DNA of 64,000 bases from Sphingomonas sp. (lineage in GTDB: Bacteria > Pseudomonadota > Alphaproteobacteria > Sphingomonadales > Sphingomonadaceae), in the NCBI RefSeq assembly GCF_017745215.1, contig NZ_JAGHZV010000006.1, forward strand, positions 62,001-126,000, read 5' to 3'. Made by a program: the position numbers and the translations under genes. Positions 9,162-17,822 of the stretch are shown in pieces. The notes below the pieces were generated by a model. It made no database searches. It was not told where the DNA came from and saw nothing but the letters and a program-made list of their open reading frames with translations. The number at the start of each line of letters is the position of its first letter. The first letter of the stretch is position 1.

Positions 9162-9625
9162 GCGGGCTCACCCACCTCGACGAGACCGGCGCGGCGCGCA
9201 TGGTCGACGTCGCGGGCAAGCCGGTGACCGCGCGCGAGGCCGTCGCGAGCGGCCGCATCACCATGTCACCGGAAGCGGCAGAGGCGATCCGCGAAGGAAG
9301 CGCGAAGAAGGGCGACGTCCTTGCCGCCGCGCGCATCGCCGGGATCATGGCGGCGAAGAAGACCGCCGAGCTGATCCCGCTCTGCCACCCGCTGCCGCTC
9401 ACTCGCGTCGCGGTGGACCTCGCGGCCGACGAGACCGGCGTCACCGCTACCGCCACGGCGGCCACCGAAGGCAAGACCGGCGTCGAGATGGAAGCGATGA
9501 CCGCGGTCAGCGTCGCGCTGCTGACCGTCTACGACATGGCCAAGGCGCTCGATAAGGCGATGGAGATCGGCGAGATCCGGCTGCTGTCGAAGACCGGCGG
9601 CAAGTCGGGGGGCTGGGTGCGCTGA
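9158..9625 (+). CDS. moaC: Cyclic pyranopterin monophosphate synthase MoaC
   Basis: 155 residues, GTG start at 9158 overlapping the trpC stop. Converts the MoaA product into cyclic pyranopterin monophosphate, an early step in molybdenum cofactor synthesis. Family motifs: [71 protein letters not shown] and [10 protein letters not shown]. The partner moaA lies about 41 kb away in this window, and moeA about 2.5 kb downstream. A trp-moaC-moeA order is, to my knowledge, common in sphingomonads. Confidence 0.95.
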   Translation: MSGLTHLDETGAARMVDVAGKPVTAREAVASGRITMSPEAAEAIREGSAKKGDVLAAARIAGIMAAKKTAELIPLCHPLPLTRVAVDLAADETGVTATATAATEGKTGVEMEAMTAVSVALLTVYDMAKALDKAMEIGEIRLLSKTGGKSGGWVR

Positions 9626-9634
9626 CCGCTTACT

Positions 9635-9655
9635 CTCCTCCCTGGAAGGGAGGGG
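9635..9655. terminator. Short GC-rich hairpin between convergent moaC and tag
   Basis: CTCCTCCC pairs with GGGAGGGG across a TGGAA loop, with one G-T wobble. It sits ten bases after the moaC stop and eight bases from the end of tag on the other strand. It could end transcription from either side, but neither flank has a U-tract, so termination strength is uncertain. Confidence 0.45.
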
Positions 9656-9662
9656 AATCAAG

Positions 9663-10214
9663 TCAAACCTCCCCCCGCCGAAAACACCCCGGCGCATGGT
9701 CGTTCACCATCCCGACCGCCTGCATCCAGGCATAGACGATCACCGGACCGACGAACTTGAACCCCCGCGCCTTGAGCGCCTTGGAGATCGCTTCGGACAC
9801 CGGCGTGCTCGCGGGCACATGCACCCCGTCGTTCACCACCGGCGCTCCGCCCGCCAGCCCCCACACCCAGTCCGAGAAGCTCTCGCCGCTCCACGCCATC
9901 TCGACGTAGAGGTTGGCCGCCGCGATCGTCGCCTCGATCTTCGAGCGCGCGCGGATGATGCCGGGATCGGCCATCAGCCGCGCGACGTCGGTCTCGTCGA
10001 ACGCCGCGACCTTCACCGGGTCGAACTCGGCGAAGGCGCGCCGGAATCCCTCGCGCCGGTGCAGGATCGTCCGCCACGAGAGCCCCGCCTGGAAGCCCTC
10101 GAGCATCAGCATCTCCCACAGCAGCCGCGAGTCGCGCACCGGCACGCCCCATTCCCGGTCGTGATAGGCCTCCATCAGCGGATCGCCCTCGGCCCAGGCG
10201 CAGCGCGTCACCAT
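9663..10214 (-). CDS. tag: DNA-3-methyladenine glycosylase I
   Basis: 183 residues. Base-excision repair enzyme removing 3-methyladenine. It starts MVTRCAWAEGDPLMEAYHDREWG, and the zinc ligands of the Tag family can be assigned to Cys5, the His in EAYHDREWG, and His/Cys in NDHAPGCF near the C-terminus. Other family motifs: LLWEMLMLEGFQAGLSW and RARSKIEATIAAA. Transcribed against the trp-moaC unit. No SOS box is seen in front of it. Confidence 0.94.
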   Translation of the reverse strand: MVTRCAWAEGDPLMEAYHDREWGVPVRDSRLLWEMLMLEGFQAGLSWRTILHRREGFRRAFAEFDPVKVAAFDETDVARLMADPGIIRARSKIEATIAAANLYVEMAWSGESFSDWVWGLAGGAPVVNDGVHVPASTPVSEAISKALKARGFKFVGPVIVYAWMQAVGMVNDHAPGCFRRGEV

Positions 10215-10326
10215 CGTCTTCTCCCCTTCGCGGTCGACGATGTTCCCCTTATGATCCGCGGGAGCTCAACGCAAGCCGCAGCCCGCGGGACTTGCACCCG
10301 GCCGCGCACAGGCGCAAAATCGCCCC

Positions 10327-10983
10327 ATGAAACCCGCGCTCTACGCCCACCCCTTCTCCTCCTACTGCCAGAAGGTGCTGGTCGCGCTCTATGAGAACGG
10401 CACCGATTTCGCCTTCAAGATGCTGAGCCCGGACTGCCAGGACAATCTCGCCGAATTCGGCTCGCGCTGGCCGGTGCGCCGCTTCCCGATCCTGGTCGAC
10501 GACGGACGGACGATCATGGAGGCGACCGCGATCATCGAGCATCTCCAGGCCCATCATCCCGGCCCGGCGACGATGATCCCCGCGGACGCCGACGACGCGA
10601 TCGAGGTGCGGATGCTCGATCGCGTCTTCGACAATTACGTCATGACCCCGATGCAGAAGATCGTCGGCGACGCGCTCCGTCCCACGGAGAATCGCGACGG
10701 CTATGGCGTCGCCGAGGCGCGCCGGCTGCTCGACGCAAGCTATGCCTGGCTCGACGAGCGCATGGCCGGCCGCGACTGGGTGGCCGGCGATTTCGGCCTC
10801 GCCGACTGCGCCGCGGCGCCCGCGCTCTTCTATGCCGACTGGGCGCATCCGATCCCCGAGGCGCTTGCCCACCTCAAGGCCTATCGCGCGCGGCTGCTCG
10901 CCCGCCCCTCCTTCGCCCGCGCGGTCGACGAGGCGCGCTCCTACCGCCGCTTCTTCCCGCTCGGCGCCCCGGATCGCGATTGA
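10327..10983 (+). CDS. Glutathione S-transferase family protein
   Basis: 218 residues. N-terminal thioredoxin-like domain begins LYAHPFSSYCQKVLVALYENG; the SSYC stretch lies where GSTs carry the catalytic Ser/Cys. RFPILVDDGRTIMEATAIIEHL supplies the cis-Pro and glutathione gamma-glutamyl contacts. The all-helical C-terminal domain follows (RLLDASYAWLDERM, FGLADCAAAPALFYAD). Likely a soluble detoxifying or thiol-transfer enzyme; class and substrate are not assignable. A monocistronic gene with 136 bases of unremarkable spacer after it. Confidence 0.88.
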   Translation: MKPALYAHPFSSYCQKVLVALYENGTDFAFKMLSPDCQDNLAEFGSRWPVRRFPILVDDGRTIMEATAIIEHLQAHHPGPATMIPADADDAIEVRMLDRVFDNYVMTPMQKIVGDALRPTENRDGYGVAEARRLLDASYAWLDERMAGRDWVAGDFGLADCAAAPALFYADWAHPIPEALAHLKAYRARLLARPSFARAVDEARSYRRFFPLGAPDRD

Positions 10984-11119
10984 CCCTCCGCGCGTTGTTC
11001 CCGGTAAGCGCGAGCCGGCCCTGATCTGGATCAAACCCACCTCAGGGACAACTCCTGGCCCCGCGCTTAACGCTTTCTTCAATGCCCGGGCCGACATTCG
11101 GTCCCGGGAAACCGGGTGG

Positions 11120-12103
11120 ATGTTGGAAATGCGCGAAGGGATTGCGTCTACGACGATTTTTTCCCTGTGCGCGGATTCCCCAACGGCGCTTCCGGCCGGT
11201 CTCGACCCCGAATCTGAAGCCCTCGACGCCGGCTGGCTCGCCGCCGACGGCCAGCGCATCGCCTGCCAGGTCCGCCGGCTGAGCGCCAAGGGCGCGCTGC
11301 TTCGCGTCGACGAGACGGTCGAGGTCGACGCCGCCTTCGAGCTCGAGCTGCCCAATGGCCAGTCGATCCCCGGCACGATCAGCTGGGTGGTCGAGGACGA
11401 TGCTGGGTTCCTCTTCGCCGAGCCGATCGACATCGTCGCGACGCTTGCGCGCAACCTCGCCATCCTCCCCGCCGAGCGGCGGCGCGTGCCCCGCGTCGAG
11501 CTTCAGCAGGTCGTCGGCGTGCGCCGCGGCGGCGAGTTCGAATTCGCCCGCACGCGCGACTTGTCGCAGGCCGGCGTCGGGCTCGAGACCAGCCTGAAGC
11601 TCGAGGAGGGCGACCAGGTCCAGGTTGCCTTCGACGGGCTCAGCACGCTCTCGGGCACGGTCAAATGGGCGCAGGCCGGCAAGGCGGGCATCCAGTTCGA
11701 TGCCGAGATCGCCTGGCAGACGCTGATGCCCTGGCTCCGCATCGCGGCGCGCAGCAACGGCGGGCGCGGCGGGCGGATGCGCGCGGTCGACGATGCGCCG
11801 CGCTTCAGCTTCGGCTCGGAGAAGCAGGTCATCCGCCTCAGCGCCGCCGCGCGCGTCCGCGAGGGCACGCGCTGGTGGAACGTCGAGGTGCGCCACCTCA
11901 CCGCGCATCTCGTCGAGTTCGACTGCGTGACGCCGATCGCCAGGGGCACGCCGCTGTGGCTGTGGCTGCCGGGCTTTCCGGGCTGGCCGGCGAACGTCGT
12001 CGAGGTCGAGGGCCATCACTACCTCGCCGAGTTCCGCGTGCCGCTGCGCAAGCACGACATCGACCGCCTCCTCCCCGCCCGCATGGCGGCGCGCGGGGGC
12101 TGA
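11120..12103 (+). CDS. Multi-PilZ-domain protein (c-di-GMP receptor candidate)
   Basis: 327 residues; ATG at 11120, or nine bases later. Three PilZ-like segments can be traced. The first (about 37-110) has RIACQVRRLSAKGALL. The second (about 117-210) carries the full c-di-GMP signature, RRVPR followed by DLSQAGVGLE. The third (about 235-325) begins VIRLSAAARVREGTRWWN and lacks a clear RxxxR motif. The middle domain should therefore bind c-di-GMP, flanked by degenerate copies. No membrane segment or output domain is visible. It may control a motility or exopolysaccharide function (inference). Confidence 0.82.
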   Translation: MLEMREGIASTTIFSLCADSPTALPAGLDPESEALDAGWLAADGQRIACQVRRLSAKGALLRVDETVEVDAAFELELPNGQSIPGTISWVVEDDAGFLFAEPIDIVATLARNLAILPAERRRVPRVELQQVVGVRRGGEFEFARTRDLSQAGVGLETSLKLEEGDQVQVAFDGLSTLSGTVKWAQAGKAGIQFDAEIAWQTLMPWLRIAARSNGGRGGRMRAVDDAPRFSFGSEKQVIRLSAAARVREGTRWWNVEVRHLTAHLVEFDCVTPIARGTPLWLWLPGFPGWPANVVEVEGHHYLAEFRVPLRKHDIDRLLPARMAARGG

Positions 12104-12166
12104 GCCCGCCCGGCTCCGCGCGCGGAACTTGCCTCCCCACCCCGCCCGCGCCAAAGCTCGGCGCCG

Positions 12167-13363
12167 ATGCAGCCCCTCCTCCCGCTCGCCGAGGCCCAGG
12201 CCCGGCTCCTTGCGCTCGCTGCGCCGCTCGCGATCGAGCAGGCGCCGCTCGCCGAGGCCGCGGGCCGCTGGGCTGCGGCCGACGTCGCCGCGCGGCGCAC
12301 CCAGCCCGAGCAGGACCTGTCGGCGATGGACGGCTATGCCATCGCCTTCGCCGACCTGCCCGGCCCGTGGCGCATGATCGGCGAGAGCGCCGCCGGCCGC
12401 CCCTTCGCCGGGTCGATCGGCGCGCGCGAGGCGGTGCGCATCTTCACCGGCGCCGCGCTGCCCCCGGGCGCGGACAGCGTCCTCGTCCAAGAGGAGGCGG
12501 CGCGCGATGGCGACGCGCTCACCCTCGCCGGCGAAGGCCCGCCCGCGCGCGGCCGCAACGTCCGCCGCCGCGGGCTCGACTTCGCCGAGGGCGACAGGCT
12601 CCTCGCGACCGGTGACCGCATCACCCCGCCGCGCCTCGCCGTCGCCGCGCTCGCCGGCCATGCGACGCTGCCGGTCCGCCGTCGCGTCCGCGTCGCGATC
12701 GCCGCGACCGGCGACGAACTCCTCGCGCCCGGCGCGCCGATCGAGCCCGGCCGCATTCCCGAGACCAACCGGCTGATGCTCCGCGCCCAGCTCGCCGACC
12801 TGCCCGTCGAGATCCTCGACCTGGGCATCCTCCCCGATCGCCAGGACATGCTCGCCCAGGCCTTCGCCTCGGTGGACGCCGACCTGCTCGTCACCACCGG
12901 CGGCGCTTCGGTCGGCGACCACGACCTCGTCCGCCCCGCGCTCGAACAGGTCGGTGCGGCGATCGATTTCTGGAAGGTCGCGCTGCGTCCCGGCAAGCCG
13001 GTCATGGCCGGCACGCTGGGGTCGACCGTGGTGCTCGGCCTCCCCGGCAACCCCGTCTCGGCGTTCGTTACCACCTTGCTCTTCGTCCGCCCGCTCGTCG
13101 CGCACCTCTCAGGCGCCGCCGATCCCTTCCCTCGCACCCGCTCGGTGCCGCTTGGCGAGCCGCTTCCCGCCAACGGCCCGCGGCTGGATTATCTCCGCGC
13201 CGAGCTCCGCCAGGGCGCCGCCTTCGCCTCGACGATCCAGGACAGCTCGATGCTCCGCACGCTCGCGCGCGCGACCTGCCTGATCCGGCGCGAACCCCAT
13301 GCCCCGGCCGCCGGGATGGGCGACTCGGTGCAGGTCCTCGACCTTTACGCAGGCGACTCTTGA
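12167..13363 (+). CDS. moeA: Molybdopterin molybdotransferase MoeA
   Basis: 398 residues. Inserts molybdate into adenylated molybdopterin. Domains in order: MoeA N-terminal (EQDLSAMDGYAIAF), MoeA linker, MoCF-biosynthesis domain (VAIAATGDELL, RIPETNRLML, VTTGGASVGDHD, ALRPGKPVMAG, GLPGNPVSAFV) and the C-terminal beta barrel (RLDYLRAEL). All key motifs are intact. It is separated from lexA by 57 bases containing the SOS box, so lexA has its own promoter. Confidence 0.95.
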   Translation: MQPLLPLAEAQARLLALAAPLAIEQAPLAEAAGRWAAADVAARRTQPEQDLSAMDGYAIAFADLPGPWRMIGESAAGRPFAGSIGAREAVRIFTGAALPPGADSVLVQEEAARDGDALTLAGEGPPARGRNVRRRGLDFAEGDRLLATGDRITPPRLAVAALAGHATLPVRRRVRVAIAATGDELLAPGAPIEPGRIPETNRLMLRAQLADLPVEILDLGILPDRQDMLAQAFASVDADLLVTTGGASVGDHDLVRPALEQVGAAIDFWKVALRPGKPVMAGTLGSTVVLGLPGNPVSAFVTTLLFVRPLVAHLSGAADPFPRTRSVPLGEPLPANGPRLDYLRAELRQGAAFASTIQDSSMLRTLARATCLIRREPHAPAAGMGDSVQVLDLYAGDS

Positions 13364-13387
13364 CGGCCCGCGGAACATTGCATAAAC

Positions 13388-13402
13388 GTTCCTCGTCTGT
13401 TC
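13388..13402 (+). promoter_or_regulatory. LexA-binding SOS box upstream of lexA
   Basis: GTTC-CTCGTCT-GTTC, an exact match to the GTTC-N7-GTTC operator known for alphaproteobacterial LexA. It ends 18 bases before the lexA ATG, so LexA bound here would repress its own gene. No second perfect copy was noticed in front of the other repair genes of this window (tag, recG, mfd). Confidence 0.88.
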
Positions 13403-13420
13403 CTACGAAGAGGGCCGAGC

Positions 13421-14104
13421 ATGCTTACCCGCAAGCAGCATGAGCTGATCTGCTTCATCGCCGATCGCTTGAATGAGACCGGCGTTTCGCCATCGTTCGA
13501 GGAGATGAAGGAGGCGCTCGACCTCAAGTCCAAGTCGGGCGTGCACCGGCTGATCAGCGCGCTCGAGGAGCGCGGGTTCCTGCGTCGCCTCGCCAATCGC
13601 GCGCGCGCGCTCGAAGTGGTCAAGATGCCCGAGCGCGGTGGGGTCGCGCCTGGACAACCTTCGCAATCTTCGGCTGCGGCGCCCGCGGCCGACGCCGCCC
13701 GTTCGCTGCCCCAGCCCGCCAACGACGTGATCGAGATCCCGCTCCACGGCCGCATCGCCGCGGGCACGCCGATCGAGGCGCTCGAAGGCGCGACGATGCT
13801 GCCGGTGCCGGCGGCGCTGCTCGGCGCGGGCGAACATTATGCGCTCGAGGTCGCCGGTGACTCGATGGTCGAGGCGGGCATCCTCGACGGCGACTATGCG
13901 CTGATCCGCCGCACCGATACCGCACGCGACGGCGAGATCATCGTCGCGCTGATCGACGAGGCCGAGGCGACGCTGAAGTTCTTCCGCCGCGAAGGCGCGA
14001 TGGTCCGGCTCGATCCGGCGAACCGCAGCTACGATCCGCAGCGCTACCGTCCCGAACAGGTGCGCGTGCAGGGCAAGCTGGCCGGTCTGCTCCGCCGCTA
14101 CTGA
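13421..14104 (+). CDS. lexA: LexA repressor (SOS master regulator)
   Basis: 227 residues. N-terminal winged helix ([35 protein letters not shown]), a long Ala/Pro/Ser linker (about 70-103) and the S24 autoprotease domain. The cleavage bond is Ala114-Gly115 in [11 protein letters not shown], the nucleophile Ser148 in AGDSM and the general base Lys186 in ATLKFF. All are present, so RecA-stimulated self-cleavage is expected. Preceded by a perfect SOS box. Its stop region overlaps the convergent 2OG-oxygenase gene by seven bases. Confidence 0.97.
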   Translation: MLTRKQHELICFIADRLNETGVSPSFEEMKEALDLKSKSGVHRLISALEERGFLRRLANRARALEVVKMPERGGVAPGQPSQSSAAAPAADAARSLPQPANDVIEIPLHGRIAAGTPIEALEGATMLPVPAALLGAGEHYALEVAGDSMVEAGILDGDYALIRRTDTARDGEIIVALIDEAEATLKFFRREGAMVRLDPANRSYDPQRYRPEQVRVQGKLAGLLRRY

Positions 14105-14766
14105 GGAGCGCCGAGCGGGCCTGCGGCAGCTGCCCGTGGCGCGCTGCGGACCCAGCAGTTCACGGCGAAGCGGGAGTCGATGAAGCGGCCCGACGGGCAC
14201 TGGACGGGGAGGACCTCGTGCGGGGCCCATGAAGGGAAGACCAGCAGCATATTCTGCTCGGGCGTGAGGTCGATATATCGCCCGATGCCGGGTGCGAGCG
14301 CGTGGAGGCGCAGTTCGCCGCCGAGATAGGCCTTGGGCTCGGCATGGAAATAATAGACTGCGCTGAGCACTCGCAGGCTCTCGATGTCCTTGCCGAACCG
14401 GCTGTCGATATGCTGGCGATAATAGGCGCCGTCGCCATAAGTGAGCAGCTGCGTCTCGATCCTTGCGACCGCAAAGCGTTCGACGCCGACGGCAGCGCAA
14501 AGATCGCCGAGCCGGCCCATGATCCGGTCGCTCAGCAGGCCGTGCCATTCGCGCAGCTTACGCTGGCCCAGCGTATACGAATGGCGGATTTCGGGTCTGA
14601 GCTGGCCCGCGTCGACCACCGAGGGCTCGAATTCGGCCTCGCGTCCGAAGGCCCAGTCGCGGAGCCGGGCATGTTCCGCTGGATCGAGGAAATCGCGAAA
14701 GCGCGCGTGCGGCGGTACTCGCTCGAACCCTGGGGAGCCCCGGTTTTCGCGGCCGGTCTCGCTCAC
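14098..14766 (-). CDS. 2-oxoglutarate/Fe(II)-dependent dioxygenase family protein
   Basis: 222 residues from a GTG at 14766 that overlaps the stop of the upstream metallo-beta-lactamase-fold gene (GTGA). The double-stranded beta-helix core is visible: the HxD of the metal triad in YRQHIDSRF, the strand [19 protein letters not shown], the distal His in WAPHEVLPV, and the 2OG-binding Arg in [14 protein letters not shown]. This resembles the prolyl-4-hydroxylase-like family. Substrate unknown. Third gene of the comEC operon. Confidence 0.85.
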   Translation of the reverse strand: MSETGRENRGSPGFERVPPHARFRDFLDPAEHARLRDWAFGREAEFEPSVVDAGQLRPEIRHSYTLGQRKLREWHGLLSDRIMGRLGDLCAAVGVERFAVARIETQLLTYGDGAYYRQHIDSRFGKDIESLRVLSAVYYFHAEPKAYLGGELRLHALAPGIGRYIDLTPEQNMLLVFPSWAPHEVLPVQCPSGRFIDSRFAVNCWVRSAPRAAAAGPLGAPQ

Positions 14767-15623
14767 GGCTTGGGCATCTGCGCGGCGAGCTCGCGCTTGA
14801 AGTTATCTTCGGCCTCGTCGACCCGGCGCCTGAGCTCACGCGCGTCGACGAAGGCGAAGCGATCGCCGGCAAGCAGCTTCGCTCGCTTGGTCTCCATGTC
14901 GAACGCCGCGGGATGGAAGTTGAGGAAGATATCGGCCTTGAGCGTCCTGAGCTTGGCGAAGGTCGCAGGAAAATCGCGGTCGACGCCCGGATAGCTCTGC
15001 TTGCCCACCAGTTTCTCGCCCGCGACCGTGAGGCTGCAGGCGAACAGCACCGCGAGCTTGCGCCCGCCTTCGGTCACGCGCGTCGTCCAGCTCGTGCAGC
15101 CGCGCGTGTGGCCGGGGGTGAGCCGCGTGACGAGGTCGGTCGTGCCGAGCCGGATGTGCTCGCCCTCGCCGATCACGCGATCGACCTTCACCGGCGGGAA
15201 CTTCAGCAGCTCGGGCCGGCCGCTGGTGAAGCCCGCCTCCAGGTCGGATGTGTCGCTCGCGCTCGCGAGCAGCTGCGCGCCGGTGAGCGCCTTGAGCTTC
15301 GCCAGCCCCCCGGCATGGTCGAAATGCGCGTGGTTGATCAGGAGGATCTTCACGTCGCTGAGCTTGAAGCCGAGCTGGGTGATGTGCGCGGCGATGACGT
15401 CGGCGCTCTGCGGCAACGCGCCGTCGATCAGGATGTGCCCCTTGGGGCCGGTGACCAGATAGGCCGAGATGCCCGCGGTGCCGACGTAGTAGACGTTCCC
15501 CGCGATGTGGAACGGTGCCATCGGCTTGGTCCATTCGGCCACCGCCTGCGCCCAGTCGGTGGTCTGCGCGGAAGGCGCCGCAGCACCGGTCAGCAGCAAA
15601 GCAGCAAGTGCCAACGCGCGCAT
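14763..15623 (-). CDS. Subclass B3-like metallo-beta-lactamase fold hydrolase
   Basis: 286 residues with an N-terminal signal peptide (LALAALLLTGAAAPSAQ), so periplasmic. Zinc ligands: HAHFDH in INHAHFDHAGGL, His in TPGHTRGCTSW and His in LNFHPAAF. The spacing and the WTKPMAPFHIAGNVYYVG start are characteristic of subclass B3 enzymes. It could hydrolyse carbapenems and other beta-lactams, or act on a related ester or lactone; sequence alone does not decide. A strong GGGAGAG ribosome site precedes the ATG. It is 14 bases downstream of comEC. Confidence 0.87.
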   Translation of the reverse strand: MRALALAALLLTGAAAPSAQTTDWAQAVAEWTKPMAPFHIAGNVYYVGTAGISAYLVTGPKGHILIDGALPQSADVIAAHITQLGFKLSDVKILLINHAHFDHAGGLAKLKALTGAQLLASASDTSDLEAGFTSGRPELLKFPPVKVDRVIGEGEHIRLGTTDLVTRLTPGHTRGCTSWTTRVTEGGRKLAVLFACSLTVAGEKLVGKQSYPGVDRDFPATFAKLRTLKADIFLNFHPAAFDMETKRAKLLAGDRFAFVDARELRRRVDEAEDNFKRELAAQMPKP

Positions 15624-15637
15624 AATCTCTCCCGAAC

Positions 15638-17794
15638 TCAGTTTCGCGCAACTGGCGGCATCACGCGCGGCGGGTCAAGCCAGGGATGGCGATCGCCCGG
15701 CCACCGGACCGTCCGCACGCGGGCATCGGCGAAGCTGATCGCCACGCCGCCGCTCGCCGCGAGCGCGCGCCGGTCGAGCTTCAGCCAGCGGGGCGCGCAG
15801 CCCGCGGGCAGTCGCCGGTCGCTCACCAGGATGTCGACCGAGCGGCAAAGCTCGGTAAACGCCGCCCAGGGCAGCGCATAGCTGCTCCGCGTCGCGGCCA
15901 CCCTCCAGTGCCGCGCCCCCGAAGCGACATCGACCAGGCATAGGTCCGGACTGCACCGCGCGTCCGGCTGCTCGGCGAGCGCGACCAGCGCGTCGTCGAC
16001 CCCGCCATTCTCGCCGAGCATGTCGCGAACATAATCGCCCGCGCGGTCGCGGAGCAGCGCCATCCGCCCGCCCTCGACGCGCACCGCCATGTGCCGTCCA
16101 TCGCCGGTCACGAGCAGGTCGGGTGCGGGGGTGAGCAGCGCCCAGCCCAGCCCCAGCACCAGCGGCACCGCCCCTGCCAGCCGCACCCGGCTCCGCCACA
16201 GCGCGAGCCACAGCAACCCCGCGACGACCAGCGCATAGGCGCCGCCCGGCATCCCCGGCAGCGACGCGACCGACCCCGGTGCCGAAGCCGTCGCATGCGC
16301 GATCCACAGCAGCAGGTCGAGAGCCCGCTCGGCCAGCCACCAGACCGGTGCCCCGATCCCGCCGAGGTCGAGCAGCAGCGCCAGCGCTTCGAGCGGCATG
16401 ATCACGAAGGTGGTCAGCGGGATCGCGACGATGTTGGCAAGCGCGCCGTAGAGCCCCGACTGGTGGAAATGGTAGAGCGCGATCGGCATCAGCGCCGCCT
16501 CGACCACCACGCCGGTGAGCAGCAGCGAGCCCAGCTCGCGCAGCAGCCGCCGCCCGCGCCCCTCGTCGCGCCGCTCGAACCAGCCGCGCACGCGGGGGTT
16601 CTCGTGGAGCGCGACGATCGCGGTCACTGCGGCGAAGCTCAGCTGGAAGCTCGGCCCGGCCAGCGCCTCGGGCCAGAGCAGCAGCACGAAGCACGCCCCC
16701 GCACAGACCAGCCGCAGCGTGATCGCCTCGCGTCCCAGGCTCAGCGCGAGCAGCACCATCAGCGCGGCGACGCAGCTTCGGATCGTCGGCACCTCCGCGC
16801 CGGTAAGCAGCGTATAGCCGATCGCCGCCGCCGCGCCCGCCCCTGCCGCGACCAGCGGCAGCCGCCAGCGCAGCGCCAGCCATGGGCTCAGCGCGAGCAG
16901 CCGCAGCACGATCAGCATCGCCGCCGCGGTCACCGCGCTGACGTGCAGCCCGCTCACCGAGAGCAGGTGGGCGAGCCCCGAGCGCTGCATCGCTTCCTGG
17001 TCTTCGAGTGCGATCGCGCCCTGGTCGCCGGTGGCGAGCGCGCTCGCGATCCCGCCCGCGCTCCCCGGCACCTGCGCCTCGATGTGCCGCGAGAGGCCGG
17101 CGCGAAGGTCGGCCCCGGGCACGTCGCCGGGCGCGATGAGCTCGACCGGCGCGAACCCCCGCCCTGTCGCGCCGATCCCGGCGAACCAGGCGACGCGCGC
17201 GAAGTCATAGGCGCCGGGCACCGACGCTTCGGGCGGTGGCATCAGCCGCGCGCGCAGCTTCACCATCGCACCGCGCGCCAGCCCCGCCGGCGCATCCTCC
17301 GCCTCGAGGTTCACCCGCACGCGCGGCGGCAGTCCGCTCGCGCCCAGCGGCGCCAGCGTCAGCCGCACCAGCCCGCGCGCCGGCAACGGCTCGACGCGCT
17401 CGACGCGCCCTGCAAACGCCGCGACCACTGGCCGCGCCAGCACCGGTGCCGCCACCGACTCAGCCCGCCACCACACCAGCGCGCACCCGAGCATCGCCGC
17501 CAGCGCGCCGACCAGCACCGCCCGTCCGGCGCGTCCGCCCTGCGTCACCGCCACCGCCAGCGGCGCCAGCGCACCCGTGCCGACGAGGAACGCAGTCCAC
17601 GCCTCGCGCCCCGGCAACAGGAACCAGGCGGCAACCCCTGCCCCGAGCGCCACCGGCAACCACAGCACCAACTGCTCGCGCTCGTCTTCGAGCCAGATTT
17701 CCAGCGCCCCTCGCCCCTGGTGGAAATGCTTCGCCAGCCCCATTTGAAGGGCGGAAATCCCCGTGCTAGGGGCCTCGGCGGCTGAGCTGGCCAT
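15638..17794 (-). CDS. comEC: ComEC/Rec2-type DNA uptake channel protein
   Basis: 718 residues if the ATG at 17794 is used. The reading frame is open further upstream, but that would overlap gltX on the other strand, and a later ATG at 17743 is also possible. Order: two to three membrane helices, an OB-like DUF4131 region (about 120-200), the Competence domain with many helices ([71 protein letters not shown]) and a C-terminal part in the place of the beta-lactamase-like nuclease. That part has [13 protein letters not shown] but no HxHxDH motif. Predicted inner-membrane channel for single-stranded DNA. Confidence 0.9.
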   Translation of the reverse strand: MASSAAEAPSTGISALQMGLAKHFHQGRGALEIWLEDEREQLVLWLPVALGAGVAAWFLLPGREAWTAFLVGTGALAPLAVAVTQGGRAGRAVLVGALAAMLGCALVWWRAESVAAPVLARPVVAAFAGRVERVEPLPARGLVRLTLAPLGASGLPPRVRVNLEAEDAPAGLARGAMVKLRARLMPPPEASVPGAYDFARVAWFAGIGATGRGFAPVELIAPGDVPGADLRAGLSRHIEAQVPGSAGGIASALATGDQGAIALEDQEAMQRSGLAHLLSVSGLHVSAVTAAAMLIVLRLLALSPWLALRWRLPLVAAGAGAAAAIGYTLLTGAEVPTIRSCVAALMVLLALSLGREAITLRLVCAGACFVLLLWPEALAGPSFQLSFAAVTAIVALHENPRVRGWFERRDEGRGRRLLRELGSLLLTGVVVEAALMPIALYHFHQSGLYGALANIVAIPLTTFVIMPLEALALLLDLGGIGAPVWWLAERALDLLLWIAHATASAPGSVASLPGMPGGAYALVVAGLLWLALWRSRVRLAGAVPLVLGLGWALLTPAPDLLVTGDGRHMAVRVEGGRMALLRDRAGDYVRDMLGENGGVDDALVALAEQPDARCSPDLCLVDVASGARHWRVAATRSSYALPWAAFTELCRSVDILVSDRRLPAGCAPRWLKLDRRALAASGGVAISFADARVRTVRWPGDRHPWLDPPRVMPPVARN

Positions 17795-17822
17795 CGAACA
17801 CGAACACTGGGAGCATGCGCGG

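Noticed and set aside
11042..13105. A 687-codon open frame opposite the PilZ protein and moeA
   Set aside because: It spans two genuine genes and an intergenic region, which no real gene would do, and has no ribosome site.
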